From assembly GCA_025997715.1 (NCBI GenBank), contig BNUY01000001.1, forward strand, positions 8,682-72,681: DNA of 64,000 nt, read 5' to 3'. Positions 52,339 to 61,538 of the stretch are shown here, one piece after another. The notes below the pieces were generated by a model, which worked only from the letters and a program-made list of their open reading frames with translations, made no database searches and was not told the DNA's origin. The position numbers were made by a program, and so were the translations under genes. Source of the stretch: Spirochaetia bacterium (GTDB taxonomy: Bacteria; Spirochaetota; Spirochaetia; Treponematales; Breznakiellaceae). Positions within the stretch are counted from its first letter, which is position 1. The number at the start of each line of letters is the position of its first letter.

Positions 52339-53133
52339 ATGCGGTTCTGTAGCAATATCGGTATGTTCTGTGTTTTTTTTTATTGTGTTATGGCTGTATC
52401 ATGCACAACCCTACGAGAAAACAGGGATACGCAGCCAGAGAATACAATAAATGGCGTATTAAATGCCAGTCTCTATACTTCTGATGTATATATCGGTTAC
52501 TCCGGCAGGATGCTCACCCGCTCAATGGAAATTGACTACGCAAAACTCCATATAGCCCATCAGATGGCGATACGTGATAGATGCGTTGTAGATACCGGAA
52601 TGATTGATCTCTCTGAAGGAGATCAGGATTCTCTCGTAATGGATTCAAACTTTGATTATGATGATTCACATATTGATGAACTCATTGATTACATTGAGGT
52701 AATTGAGACCTATGTATTCCCCGGACTCGCGGTTGTTCTGGCCCGGGATAACCGGAAAACGGTTTCGGCAAATATCGTTATTCCAAGATTGAATACGGAA
52801 CGGCCCCGGTGGGTTCATAACCCGCAGTGGGTCCGTGAGTTTCCCGGTATGGAAGATTACTCTGTCGGCGTTGGCGTAGCAGGAAAAAATACCGCACTAT
52901 TTAAAGGGCTGCGCATCGCAGATGTTAACGCTGCCCAGGCAATAGCAGCAGAAAAAAATTCGTTTAACAGATCATTTCTATATGATTACGTGAATAGCCG
53001 TTTCGTAGATATTGAAACTGGAAATGCCATTTTGACCAAGGCGGAATTATATGGATTTTATATCCTGGACCGATGGTTAGAACCGGACGGATCTGCTTGC
53101 TATTCATTAGGTATATCGCTTAATGATAAATAA
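52339..53133 (+). CDS. Lipoprotein of the envelope cluster
   Basis: A 264-residue protein with a signal peptide and lipobox AVSC. The mature half has LPP20-like features: a Gly/Ala-rich helix opening (YIGYSGRMLTRSMEIDYAKL) and, later, RPRWVHNPQWVREFPGMEDY then SVGVGVAGKNTALFKGLRIA. It seems to contain two LPP20-type repeats. A hairpin lies just upstream. No function is known. Confidence 0.7.
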   Translation: MRFCSNIGMFCVFFYCVMAVSCTTLRENRDTQPENTINGVLNASLYTSDVYIGYSGRMLTRSMEIDYAKLHIAHQMAIRDRCVVDTGMIDLSEGDQDSLVMDSNFDYDDSHIDELIDYIEVIETYVFPGLAVVLARDNRKTVSANIVIPRLNTERPRWVHNPQWVREFPGMEDYSVGVGVAGKNTALFKGLRIADVNAAQAIAAEKNSFNRSFLYDYVNSRFVDIETGNAILTKAELYGFYILDRWLEPDGSACYSLGISLNDK

Positions 53134-53155
53134 TTAGGGACGCGGAGATTATATT

Positions 53156-53935
53156 ATGAAGAATCGAATTATGCTGCTTGTCGTGCTGGTGTGTGGTACA
53201 TTTCACGTTATGGCTCAAAACGATCCGAGGGCGGATGCCATATACAAGACACGGATACTACAAAAAATCACGGAATTGGAAATGGATGATATCCTGTCAT
53301 TATGGTTTACCGATGCGGATACCGGTTCTCCAATAGAAGGCATGATCGTTGCCATTGAAAATTCAGGAACAGTCAAAACCGATGCGGACGGTCTTGCTCT
53401 GTTTCCGGTTCTTGATGACGGTGAGCATGCGTTTATTGTACAAAAAGAAGGATATGTCATGATGAAAGATACCTTTAAGGTACTCATAGGATCCATTTTC
53501 TTTAACAAATATTCAATCCCCAAAACCATGCCGGCAAACCGCATTAAAATCGTTCTGGATTGGGGAGCCTCTCCCCTTGATATTGACGCCCATCTGGTAA
53601 AAGACAATGGCTATCATATTTCATACCGTGACAGTACGACCTCCGCAGATCGTACCGCCTGGTTGGATCGGGATGAAGTGAACGGCTATGGCCCTGAAAC
53701 AATAACGGTTACTGAGGTTGATAATAATGCGTCATATCATTTTTTTATACACAACTACAGTAACCGCAGTGCGGTAAATGATCCGCGATTATCTCAATCA
53801 AAGGCGGTTGTCCGTGTATATATTGATAACCGGCTCAATATGCGGTATCAGATAGAACCGGGGAAAACAGGAACTACATGGAATATATTTGATATTCGCC
53901 GCGGGCAAATACAACCGGTTAACCGGTATGAATAA
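53156..53935 (+). CDS. Secreted protein with Ig-like and YfaP-like (DUF2135) regions
   Basis: A 259-residue exported protein (signal MKNRIMLLVVLVCGTFHVMA). The N-terminal half (TGSPIEGMIVAIENSGTVKT) resembles a carboxypeptidase-regulatory-like beta sandwich. The C-terminal half (LDWGASPLDIDAHLV, then NASYHFFIHNYSN) is the YfaP/DUF2135 pattern. Such domains are often surface-associated. It overlaps the next gene by 8 bp. Confidence 0.75.
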   Translation: MKNRIMLLVVLVCGTFHVMAQNDPRADAIYKTRILQKITELEMDDILSLWFTDADTGSPIEGMIVAIENSGTVKTDADGLALFPVLDDGEHAFIVQKEGYVMMKDTFKVLIGSIFFNKYSIPKTMPANRIKIVLDWGASPLDIDAHLVKDNGYHISYRDSTTSADRTAWLDRDEVNGYGPETITVTEVDNNASYHFFIHNYSNRSAVNDPRLSQSKAVVRVYIDNRLNMRYQIEPGKTGTTWNIFDIRRGQIQPVNRYE

Positions 53936-55010
53936 CGTTTTTTATATGAAAGCGGCATTGAAAATTATATGTATACCGGTAATTGCGCTGTCGGTACTTG
54001 TAACGGGGTGCGGTTCTTCTCCCGCTAATGTACCGGTTTGGTTTACAAATACACAATTGCGATATCCCGACAGTGAATATATATGGGTAGTGGGCGTTGG
54101 CGCCGTACAGGAAGACGCTAAAAGACAGGCGGTGATAGAAATGTCACAATACTTTCACACCACGGTGGAGACGGTCAGCAGGTATATTACTGAGTATCGT
54201 GAAATCGTCAGTTCTGCAAAAAATGAATTTTCAGAAAAAATAGCCCTTGATCAATATAGCCGTATCGAATCAAACGAGGATTTTTTTGGGATTCGTTTTA
54301 CGGATGTGTGGTTCAATTCCAAAAGAAAAGAATATGCGGTACTTGCCTATATCAACCGAAAAGATGCGGAGAAATTATATCATTCAAGAATTGAAACCAA
54401 TATGGTCGGTATTAACGCGCTTATGGCCGATGTTGCTCAGAACGGCGATCCGCTTTATTCGGTTAAGCTGCTTTCAAACGGCAAGAGTATCGCCGATATA
54501 ACAAGGAAATACATTGATAATATGTCGTTTATATATCCGGAAAAAAACCAAGAATACCTTAAAATATATACCCCATATCTCAATACGATACAGCAATTGT
54601 ACTCTATGCATGAGAGACTGCGGAATACCAGGGTTAGTGTAACCGTAGAATTTCGTGGTAACACACAAATAACTGAAGCAGACAAAGAAAATATGCGCCA
54701 AAGTGTACAGGAAGCGATAGGCTTGTATAATGTCCCGGTACAGATAGACCCAGATGCTGCGGCCGGGCAATCCGGTTATGCCTTTGTTTTTACGGTGAAT
54801 AGCGAGCCAAAAACCTCATCCGGACTTATTGAAACGGACCTTGTTCTTACGTTTACCCATAATGGAAAAACGTTCACATTACCGCCAGCCAGAAAAAATT
54901 TTAAAGAATACGAACAAGATATCGCTGGGGGTATTAAGCGAGCATTAAGCGATATTAAGAAGAGTTCCGCTTTTTTTCAGGCGCTTACCGTAGAGATAAA
55001 CCGGGAGTAG
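53928..55010 (+). CDS. LPP20-like lipoprotein
   Basis: A 360-residue protein with a signal peptide and lipobox VTGC followed by GSS. The mature part opens with VPVWFTNTQLRYPDSEYIWV then VGVGAVQEDAKRQAVIEMS, an LPP20-type core, and includes a conserved C-terminal part with VSVTVEFRGNTQITEADKEN. The start is ATG 53928, overlapping the upstream stop; ATG 53946 is possible. It is part of the same-strand cluster. Confidence 0.75.
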   Translation: MNNVFYMKAALKIICIPVIALSVLVTGCGSSPANVPVWFTNTQLRYPDSEYIWVVGVGAVQEDAKRQAVIEMSQYFHTTVETVSRYITEYREIVSSAKNEFSEKIALDQYSRIESNEDFFGIRFTDVWFNSKRKEYAVLAYINRKDAEKLYHSRIETNMVGINALMADVAQNGDPLYSVKLLSNGKSIADITRKYIDNMSFIYPEKNQEYLKIYTPYLNTIQQLYSMHERLRNTRVSVTVEFRGNTQITEADKENMRQSVQEAIGLYNVPVQIDPDAAAGQSGYAFVFTVNSEPKTSSGLIETDLVLTFTHNGKTFTLPPARKNFKEYEQDIAGGIKRALSDIKKSSAFFQALTVEINRE

Positions 55011-55020
55011 GGAGACATTA

Positions 55021-56454
55021 ATGCAATTTTTTAGGACTATTTTTATTATCATGGTTATAGGATGCGGTATGATGCTCTTATCATGTGTCACAACGCCGGT
55101 ATCCATTGACTCCAATTCAAAAAAGGCCTTGCCGCGGCTTGCCATATTACCATTTACCGGCACCAATAAGACCGACGGAGAAGCTATCGCATTGCGTTTG
55201 GCAAATAATAAAGATATAAGAGCAGCTTTTACAACAATACCACGAACAAGCGCTATAGACGCGATTATGGCGGAACAGAAATTTCAACATTCCGGATTAA
55301 CGGATTCTGATACTATTTCAAAACTCGGGAAACAACTTAACGCTGATTTTGTTGTAGCCGGTCATATACAGCAATTCGGTGAGCACAATCTGGTTTTTAT
55401 TAACATTGTTAATGTTGAAACTTTTCAGCAAATAGCGGGTGATTACCGGAGATTTAACAAGATAGAAGATATATACGATATTTTGTCAGGAATGACTAAA
55501 AAAATAGTTAACGGGAAAAAAAGAAACACCGCCAGGATGCCGAAGTTAGCGGTACTTCCGTTTGATATGCCGACTGATGAAAATACAGAGGACGCTGAGG
55601 TTTTAGCTCAGATACTTGGTATTGAAATTGCCAATAGCGGGAAATATGCAGTATTACCCCGTACCTCTACCATTGAGGCAGTTATGAAGGAACAGGCAAT
55701 TCAACGATCCGGCATAACAGATGTAGAAAGCATTAAGGCTTTGGGCCGTGCAACCAATGCGGAATATGTACTTGCGGGAAAAATTACCAAATTGGGTAAC
55801 AAGAATATTTTTTTTGTCGAAATATTAAATGTAGAAAAAGCAAGTCTGTTAACAGGAATTGATGAAGAATACCAGACCATAACCGATGGTTTACAGCTTA
55901 TGCCTGAACTGGCCGCAGTACTTACTAATCAGATAACAGAAGGACAACGGGAGCATCAGAAAAATTTGAAGGAGTGGACGGCACATGCATTCAGAAATGA
56001 TTACGAATACTTTATTAATCCATACATTCAATGGGATAATAGCCAAATAGGCGGCGGAGATGAAGTCATGGCGATCCATTGGTCTTTTATACCATTTACC
56101 TCATTAGGATTTGGTGCGGGTGTTGGAGGTACATCGGAGGGTGTAACCTGGGGCGGTATAAATATTTATGCAGGCGCTGTTCTTCCGCTTACGGTTAATG
56201 ATGGATTCAATATAATACTTTTCGGAGACGGCTTGCTTGAAATAGGCTATCTTAATCCAAGAGGTTTAATAGCAGAGGCGGTAACACCGGGATATGACGC
56301 AGGTATTGCATTCAATTGGAGCGGTTTTGGAATTGATATAAAGTATAAAGGCGTATGGTATTCCGAAAATCATTATAGGAATTCAATCGGTATTGGTTTT
56401 ATTTTTAATCCATGGCAGTGGGATTATTACAAGACGGGGACATGGTGGAATTAA
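55021..56454 (+). CDS. Lipoprotein with two CsgG-like repeats and a beta-rich C-terminus
   Basis: A 477-residue protein (lipobox LLSC). Two repeats each look like CsgG/LpoB-type domains: LPRLAILPFTGTNKTDGEAI with QKFQHSGLTDSDTISKLGKQ (about 37-150) and PKLAVLPFDMPTDENTEDAE with EQAIQRSGITDVESIKALGR (about 175-290). The C-terminal part is strand-rich and aromatic, ending in WNPWQWDYY-like sequence. It resembles the first part of the 56660 gene. Confidence 0.75.
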   Translation: MQFFRTIFIIMVIGCGMMLLSCVTTPVSIDSNSKKALPRLAILPFTGTNKTDGEAIALRLANNKDIRAAFTTIPRTSAIDAIMAEQKFQHSGLTDSDTISKLGKQLNADFVVAGHIQQFGEHNLVFINIVNVETFQQIAGDYRRFNKIEDIYDILSGMTKKIVNGKKRNTARMPKLAVLPFDMPTDENTEDAEVLAQILGIEIANSGKYAVLPRTSTIEAVMKEQAIQRSGITDVESIKALGRATNAEYVLAGKITKLGNKNIFFVEILNVEKASLLTGIDEEYQTITDGLQLMPELAAVLTNQITEGQREHQKNLKEWTAHAFRNDYEYFINPYIQWDNSQIGGGDEVMAIHWSFIPFTSLGFGAGVGGTSEGVTWGGINIYAGAVLPLTVNDGFNIILFGDGLLEIGYLNPRGLIAEAVTPGYDAGIAFNWSGFGIDIKYKGVWYSENHYRNSIGIGFIFNPWQWDYYKTGTWWN

Positions 56455-56468
56455 AAGGGAGGAGAAGT

Positions 56469-56567
56469 ATGCTTTTTGTAAACAAAAAAACAGTGTTCCC
56501 AATTCTGTTGATGATGTTGGGAATGAATGCGGTGTGGGGAAATAAGGAGTACTTGTTGCAGAGATAA
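56469..56567 (+). pseudogene. Truncated copy of the repeated signal-peptide cassette, first
   Basis: A 32-codon frame MLFVNKKTVFPILLMMLGMN followed by AVWGNKEYLLQR and a stop. The DNA is nearly identical to the start of the gene at 58313 (MFFVNKKTVFPILLMMLGMS). The ribosome site GGAGGAGAAGT is also shared. Only the export signal is kept. Confidence 0.75.
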
Positions 56568-56659
56568 ACCGTAAGCAAGGAGATATTCTTATGAAGGGAA
56601 CGGGGGATATTGGGGGAAAAAATAAGTATGAAAGTCTTTATATAAGCGGGAGAACAGGA

Positions 56660-58225
56660 ATGAAACGAATATTTTGTATACTTTTGGCAATGTGCACATT
56701 ACAAATATATGCGCAGGTAAAGGACAGCCTTGCCCTGCTGCCGTTCACGGGCGGGAACGCAGGGGATGGGGATTACATTGTAGGCGAGTTGGCGCGGCAT
56801 CGGGAACTGCGGGCGGCGTTCAGCAACAAGGTAACGCCCGTAACAAATACGAACAGAGCTTTCATGGCCTTTGAGCAGAAGTTCCAGCGGAGCGGGTTAA
56901 CCGATGCAGACAGCATTTTCGAGCTTGGAAAGCAGCTCAACGCTTCTTTTGTTATGGCGGGTTACATCACGAAGCTGTCGGACAGAAATTTAGTCATTGT
57001 GAGCATATTGGATGTTGAGAGCCTGCAGCAGATAGCCGGGGACTACCGCGAGTATAAGAAGATAGAAGATATAGACATGCTGATACCTGAAATGGCGAAA
57101 AAACTGGCCCAATCCGTGCAACGGGATACGTCGAAGCTGCCCGGCCTGTCTGTACCGCCTTTCGCCGTGGCTAATGGCGTGAATGCATCAGACGCACAAA
57201 CCCTGGCTCAGATTTTAGCGTGCGATATAGCCAACGGCAATGCTTATGCGGTATTGCCACGAACAGACAGTCTTGAAAAAGTACGCGCAGAGCACGAGCG
57301 GGCGCGGTCAGGGGAAACCGACCAGGAGCGTGTTAAGCGGCTGGGGGCCGGGCGGAATGCCCTGTATGTGCTTGCCGGATCAGTCACAAAACTAGGGGCT
57401 TTGAACAAGTTTGCCGCAGATGTGCTGGATATAAAAGACTTCGTTCTCGTGGACGGCTATTCGGAACGGTACACAGCCGTGACTGATGGTATAGCGCTGA
57501 TGCCCAAGCTGGCAGGGAACCTGAACGGAACATTGGCGCAACCTGTAATTCCTACTATGGTGCGTATAGAAGGCGGCACATTCACCATGGGAAGTCCGGC
57601 ATCGGAGGTGGACCGCAGCAATGATGAAGTGCAGCACCGGGTAACGATAAGCGCTTTTTCTACGGGACAGTACGAAGTTACCCAGGCTGAGTATGAGGCG
57701 GTAATCGGGTCAAATCCGAGCAGGTTAAAAGGGGGCAGTTTACCGGTGGAGAATGTGTCGTGGTTTGACGCGGTGTTCTACTGTAACCAGCGGAGTGCGC
57801 GGGAAGGGCTGACCCCGGCGTATACGATAAACGGGGAAAACGTTACCTGGAACCGGAGCGCGAACGGTTACCGCTTGCCTACCGAGGCTGAGTGGGAATA
57901 TGCCTGCCGGGCAGAGACTACCCCGCCCATTAGTACGATGCCCAGTATGAGTGAGAGCATAGGGAAGATTCTCGCTGACAGAACTAAGGTAGCAACAGAT
58001 GTTGAAAGATACAATTCCTGGGGCTTATACAACATGCATGGAAATGTGTTGGAGTGGTGCTGGGACTGGTACGGTGGATATAGCAGGGAGTACCAGACTG
58101 ACCCAACGGGCGCCGCTTCGGGGTCTCTCCGTGTTCTTCGTGGCGATAAGCGGTCGGCCTCTCGGAACCGCGCTTCGCCAAACTACCGTAGCGACGGAAT
58201 CGGTTTCCGGGTTGTCCGTCCCTGA
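56660..58225 (+). CDS. Secreted CsgG-like / FGE-sulfatase-type protein
   Basis: A 521-residue protein with signal MKRIFCILLAMCTLQIYA. Two CsgG-like repeats (SLALLPFTGGNAGDGDYIVG; KFQRSGLTDADSIFELGKQL; then PGLSVPPFAVANGVNASDAQ) precede a formylglycine-generating-enzyme-like domain: RIEGGTFTMGSPASEVDRSN, TGQYEVTQAEYEAVIG, RLPTEAEWEYACRAET and NMHGNVLEWCWDWYGGY. The C-terminus (RVLRGDKRSASRNRASPNYR, then SDGIGFRVVRP) has a stretch missing compared with related domains, which read RGGSW there. The C-lectin-like fold may bind a ligand. ATG 56660 has GGGAGAACAGG upstream. Confidence 0.8.
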   Translation: MKRIFCILLAMCTLQIYAQVKDSLALLPFTGGNAGDGDYIVGELARHRELRAAFSNKVTPVTNTNRAFMAFEQKFQRSGLTDADSIFELGKQLNASFVMAGYITKLSDRNLVIVSILDVESLQQIAGDYREYKKIEDIDMLIPEMAKKLAQSVQRDTSKLPGLSVPPFAVANGVNASDAQTLAQILACDIANGNAYAVLPRTDSLEKVRAEHERARSGETDQERVKRLGAGRNALYVLAGSVTKLGALNKFAADVLDIKDFVLVDGYSERYTAVTDGIALMPKLAGNLNGTLAQPVIPTMVRIEGGTFTMGSPASEVDRSNDEVQHRVTISAFSTGQYEVTQAEYEAVIGSNPSRLKGGSLPVENVSWFDAVFYCNQRSAREGLTPAYTINGENVTWNRSANGYRLPTEAEWEYACRAETTPPISTMPSMSESIGKILADRTKVATDVERYNSWGLYNMHGNVLEWCWDWYGGYSREYQTDPTGAASGSLRVLRGDKRSASRNRASPNYRSDGIGFRVVRP

Positions 58226-58312
58226 GTTCTGCCAAGTATGAAACAGGAACGCGCACGGTAGCACGGAGGCGGTAAGCCGAAGGGCTGCTGTGCGGGGAAA
58301 AGGAGGAGAAGT

Positions 58313-59257
58313 ATGTTTTTTGTAAACAAAAAAACAGTATTCCCAATTCTGTTGATGATGCTGGGAATGAGTGTAGTGTGGGGAGGGGGTAATAAGGAAG
58401 ATCCGTCACGAAACAGCTCTCTGGATAAGGCGGTACAAGCATCCGCCAAAACTATAGAAACAAAACTGCCCCAGGGGGCTAAAACAGCAATCTTGTCTTT
58501 TGCCGCTTCGTCTCAGGAATTTTCAGATTATATCATTGATGAACTTGCCATATCACTTGCCGCAAATAATAAAATATCGATTATTGAACGGCAGTATACC
58601 GATGACATACGTAAAGAACTGAATATCCAACGGTCAGGGGAGGTTAGCGATGATGATGTAAAAAGAGTGGGGATTCAGCTTGGCGCGCAGTATATTATTA
58701 CCGGATCATTGGTAGATATAGGCGATGCATACCGGTTTAGGGTGATAGCGATTAATGTAGAAACCGCTGTCCGCGAGGCATCCGCGTCATTAAGTATAAA
58801 CATTACTGATCCCCAGGTGGTTTTTCTTTTAACCGGTGAACGGCAGCCTGTGCCGAACACCGCCGGTGTGCAGACGGCACAGAATGGAAACAGCGGGAAA
58901 GTATACAAAATAGGCGATAGAGGACCCGGAGGTGGTTTTATCTTTTTTGCGGAAGGGAGGATGTATATGGAATGTAGCCTAAATCTAGGTTCTTTTACGT
59001 GGCGTGAAGCAAAGACTGTTGCAAGTAACTACAAAGGAGGAGGATTTACCGATTGGCATCTACCTGAGAAAGCAGAATTGGATATGATATATCACAACCT
59101 GAAGAAAAAAGGATTAGGGGGATTGTTTGAAGAAGAGTACTGGTCCTCGTCGGAGTACAGTATTTATTCCGCGTGGCATCAGGGTTTCAGCTTTGGCGGA
59201 CAGAAATGGGACTCCAAGGGTGATAAACACTATATTCGAGCGGTGCGGGTTTTTTAA
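58313..59257 (+). CDS. Secreted CsgG-like / DUF1566-type protein
   Basis: A 314-residue protein with signal MFFVNKKTVFPILLMMLGMS. The CsgG-like domain has GAKTAILSFAASSQEFSDYI, ISIIERQYTDDIRKELNIQR and YIITGSLVDIGDAYRFRVIA. The C-terminal part is the DUF1566/Lcl type: YKIGDRGPGGGFIFFAEGRM, FTDWHLPEKAELDMIYHNLK and YWSSSEYSIYSAWHQGFSFG. Both the CsgG part and the C-terminal fold recur in neighbouring genes, but here they are combined differently. Surface or periplasmic role is inferred. Confidence 0.8.
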   Translation: MFFVNKKTVFPILLMMLGMSVVWGGGNKEDPSRNSSLDKAVQASAKTIETKLPQGAKTAILSFAASSQEFSDYIIDELAISLAANNKISIIERQYTDDIRKELNIQRSGEVSDDDVKRVGIQLGAQYIITGSLVDIGDAYRFRVIAINVETAVREASASLSINITDPQVVFLLTGERQPVPNTAGVQTAQNGNSGKVYKIGDRGPGGGFIFFAEGRMYMECSLNLGSFTWREAKTVASNYKGGGFTDWHLPEKAELDMIYHNLKKKGLGGLFEEEYWSSSEYSIYSAWHQGFSFGGQKWDSKGDKHYIRAVRVF

Positions 59258-59305
59258 CTATTTATCTTACCTTTTTTTTAAGAGACGGTAAAAATGAGGA
59301 GAAGT

Positions 59306-59419
59306 ATGTTTTTTGCAAACAAAAAAATAATGTTCCCAATTCTGTTGTTGATGCTGGGAATGAGTGTAGTGTGGGGAGGGGGAAATGTGGTTAAACCCGC
59401 AGAAAGTATTCAAGGATAA
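59306..59419 (+). pseudogene. Truncated copy of the repeated signal-peptide cassette, second
   Basis: A 37-codon frame MFFANKKIMFPILLLMLGMS then VVWGGGNVVKPAESIQG and a stop. It matches the first 30 codons of the 58313 gene closely, including the upstream GAGGAGAAGT. It lies just before the M48 peptidase and lacks any mature domain. Confidence 0.75.
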
Positions 59420-59451
59420 GAGCGTTTTCGTGATTAACGAAGGAACAGAAA

Positions 59452-60321
59452 ATGAACCGATTTTCTAAACTGATTACTCTTATGGCGCTATTTTTTATCA
59501 CAGTAAGTGTCCATGCCCAAAGCAGAGGCACTAAAGGCGGTGGTGTTTCCGATGCTCTTTCCCAAATGGAAGATGCCCTTGCCATGCCCGATGATGATTT
59601 ATCTCCCGAAGAAGCCTATTTCCTGGGCCGGGCGGTAGCGGCGAATATCCTTACCCGGTACCGGCTTTACACCCGGAAACCTGCGCTAACCCGGTATCTG
59701 AACCAAATCTGCTTCGCCATAACGGTCAATTCCCCCATGCCGGATATTTACAATGGGTATCATGTGGCCATCCTTGATTCCCCGGACCTGAACGCCTTTG
59801 GTACCATCGGAGGCCATATTTTTATATGCCGAGGTTTACTGGAAGCGCTTACCAGTGAGGATGCGGTGGCGGCGGTTTTGGCACACGAAATTGCCCATAT
59901 CCAGCTCAGGCACAGTGCGGAACTTATCAAAGACATGAAGTTTGAACAGGAATTTTCCAGTGCGGCAGAAAGGGCCGCCGCTATCGCTAATAGGGATACC
60001 AAGTTGAGTGAACGGGATAAACGCTTCTATAATTCCGTCAGGGAAATGGTAGCCACCTTGTTTGAAAACAACTATTCCCGGGAGCAGGAATTTGCGGCGG
60101 ATACCTACTCCCTCAAGCTCCTGGCCACTGCCGGTTATTCCCCCGCAAGCCTGATTAATGTTTTGACACTCCTGCAAAAAACCGGAGGGACCGGCGGTTA
60201 CAACAGCACCCATCCGCTGCCTGCACAGCGGATCAACAATGTCCGGAGGGAAATCCTGCGGTATCCGGTTCGGGATACCCGAACCTTTCGGGCTTCCCGG
60301 TTTGCGGAATCTTTCAGGTAG
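59452..60321 (+). CDS. Exported M48-family metallopeptidase
   Basis: A 289-residue secreted protein (signal MNRFSKLITLMALFFITVSV). The zinc motif HEIAH is at about residues 145-149; the family's downstream Glu is probably in NNYSREQEFAADTYSLKLLA, and HPLPAQRINNVRREIL ends the domain. This resembles BepA-type and other M48 peptidases that clear misfolded outer-membrane proteins. Located after the envelope cluster, it may serve quality control there. Confidence 0.87.
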   Translation: MNRFSKLITLMALFFITVSVHAQSRGTKGGGVSDALSQMEDALAMPDDDLSPEEAYFLGRAVAANILTRYRLYTRKPALTRYLNQICFAITVNSPMPDIYNGYHVAILDSPDLNAFGTIGGHIFICRGLLEALTSEDAVAAVLAHEIAHIQLRHSAELIKDMKFEQEFSSAAERAAAIANRDTKLSERDKRFYNSVREMVATLFENNYSREQEFAADTYSLKLLATAGYSPASLINVLTLLQKTGGTGGYNSTHPLPAQRINNVRREILRYPVRDTRTFRASRFAESFR

Positions 60322-60392
60322 GTTTTAGGGCTTCCTGAAAAAGGTCTATTGCAAAGTTTTTTGTGTGTGTTAATATAAATGCGGAGAATAAC

Positions 60393-61538
60393 ATGAAAAA
60401 ACTATGTATAACAGCACTACTGGGCATGACTCTCAGTCTCCCCGGCGTCTTCGCCGCTCCGGCGCTTGACCGGCCTATGCAATCCGCCGGTATGTCGGCG
60501 GGATTCCTTAAACTGGTCAATACCGCCGTCTTTGAGGTGGTGGTGGAGAAATCCCAAACCGACCCGACGGTCTATGAACAGGAACTTGACTGGGAGCGGG
60601 TTCCCTATAAGATCCGTACCGATAAGTACAATTCCATCGGTACCGCGTTTGCCATCAGTGAAACGGAACTCATCACCGCCTTTCATGTGGTAAACCTTGG
60701 CGTGGAAAGCATGACCTATGACCGGTACTTTATCCGGGATTCCGAAGGACAGGTGTATGAGCTTGATCAAATCAACGCCGGCTCCAATGAAAAGGACTTT
60801 GTTATCTTTACCGTGAAGGACCGGACCTTTCCCGATTATTTTGAATTTGAAGAGCGCTTTGAAACCAACGATCCGGTGTTCAGTATCGGTAATGCGCTGG
60901 GGGAAGGGATCGTGATACGGAACGGCCTGATCCTCGGTACGGTGCCGGAAGATGAATCGGGCCGCTGGAACCGGCTCAAATCTTCTGCCGACGTGAACCC
61001 CGGCAATTCCGGCGGCCCCCTGGTTACCCCGGGCGGCAAGGTGGTTTCCCTGGTAACCCACAAAGCGGATAATATTCTCTATTCCATACGGCCGGGGACG
61101 GAGAATACCGCCGGCGCATGTGCTCTGGCGGACTGCATGGAGCGCTTTGCCGCGCCCCAGAGGGTGGCGGCGGAGGCCTCTGCGGCACGGGAACGGTGGG
61201 GGCTGCTCATCCGCGCCCTGCGAACCATGGACCGCTGCACCCTGATCCCCGAAGATCGCCGGGATGATGACGAGCGGTTTTCCCCCTGGATACTCCAGGC
61301 GGGCTTTCGGGGCCTCCCCGGGGAAGTGATGGCCCGGGCGCTGGATGACGCGGGTTTCGCCGTGAGCACCGGGTCCGCCTGTTCCGCCCGTTCCCCAAAA
61401 CGGCCGGTTCTGGAAGCCATGGGGATACGGGGCGACCGGAGCCTGGAGGGGATACGCATTTCCCAGGGCTGGACCACTTCTATGGAAGAAATCGAGCTGC
61501 TTATCGCCGCTATTGCGCATATCCTGGAGGTCCTCTAG
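60393..61538 (+). CDS. Chimera: HtrA-like serine protease fused to the C-terminal part of a cysteine desulfurase
   Basis: A 381-residue frame with a signal peptide (MKKLCITALLGMTLSLPGVF). Residues about 40-225 form a trypsin-like protease with His98 (TAFHVV), Asp135 (NEKDFVIF) and Ser206 (NPGNSGGPLV). From residue 233 the sequence becomes RPGTENTAGACALADCMERF and later STGSACSARSPKRP: the final third of NifS/IscS-type cysteine desulfurases, with the active-site Cys loop but without the PLP-binding Lys domain. The gene overlaps thiI, whose natural partner is such a desulfurase. It is either a true fusion by deletion or an assembly join; see findings. Confidence 0.8.
   Translation: MKKLCITALLGMTLSLPGVFAAPALDRPMQSAGMSAGFLKLVNTAVFEVVVEKSQTDPTVYEQELDWERVPYKIRTDKYNSIGTAFAISETELITAFHVVNLGVESMTYDRYFIRDSEGQVYELDQINAGSNEKDFVIFTVKDRTFPDYFEFEERFETNDPVFSIGNALGEGIVIRNGLILGTVPEDESGRWNRLKSSADVNPGNSGGPLVTPGGKVVSLVTHKADNILYSIRPGTENTAGACALADCMERFAAPQRVAAEASAARERWGLLIRALRTMDRCTLIPEDRRDDDERFSPWILQAGFRGLPGEVMARALDDAGFAVSTGSACSARSPKRPVLEAMGIRGDRSLEGIRISQGWTTSMEEIELLIAAIAHILEVL

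Noticed and set aside
60417-61520. Long minus-strand frame opposite the protease-desulfurase gene
   Set aside because: It is a shadow of the GC-rich coding strand; it has no ribosome site and no recognisable domain, while the plus strand shows clear protease and desulfurase motifs.
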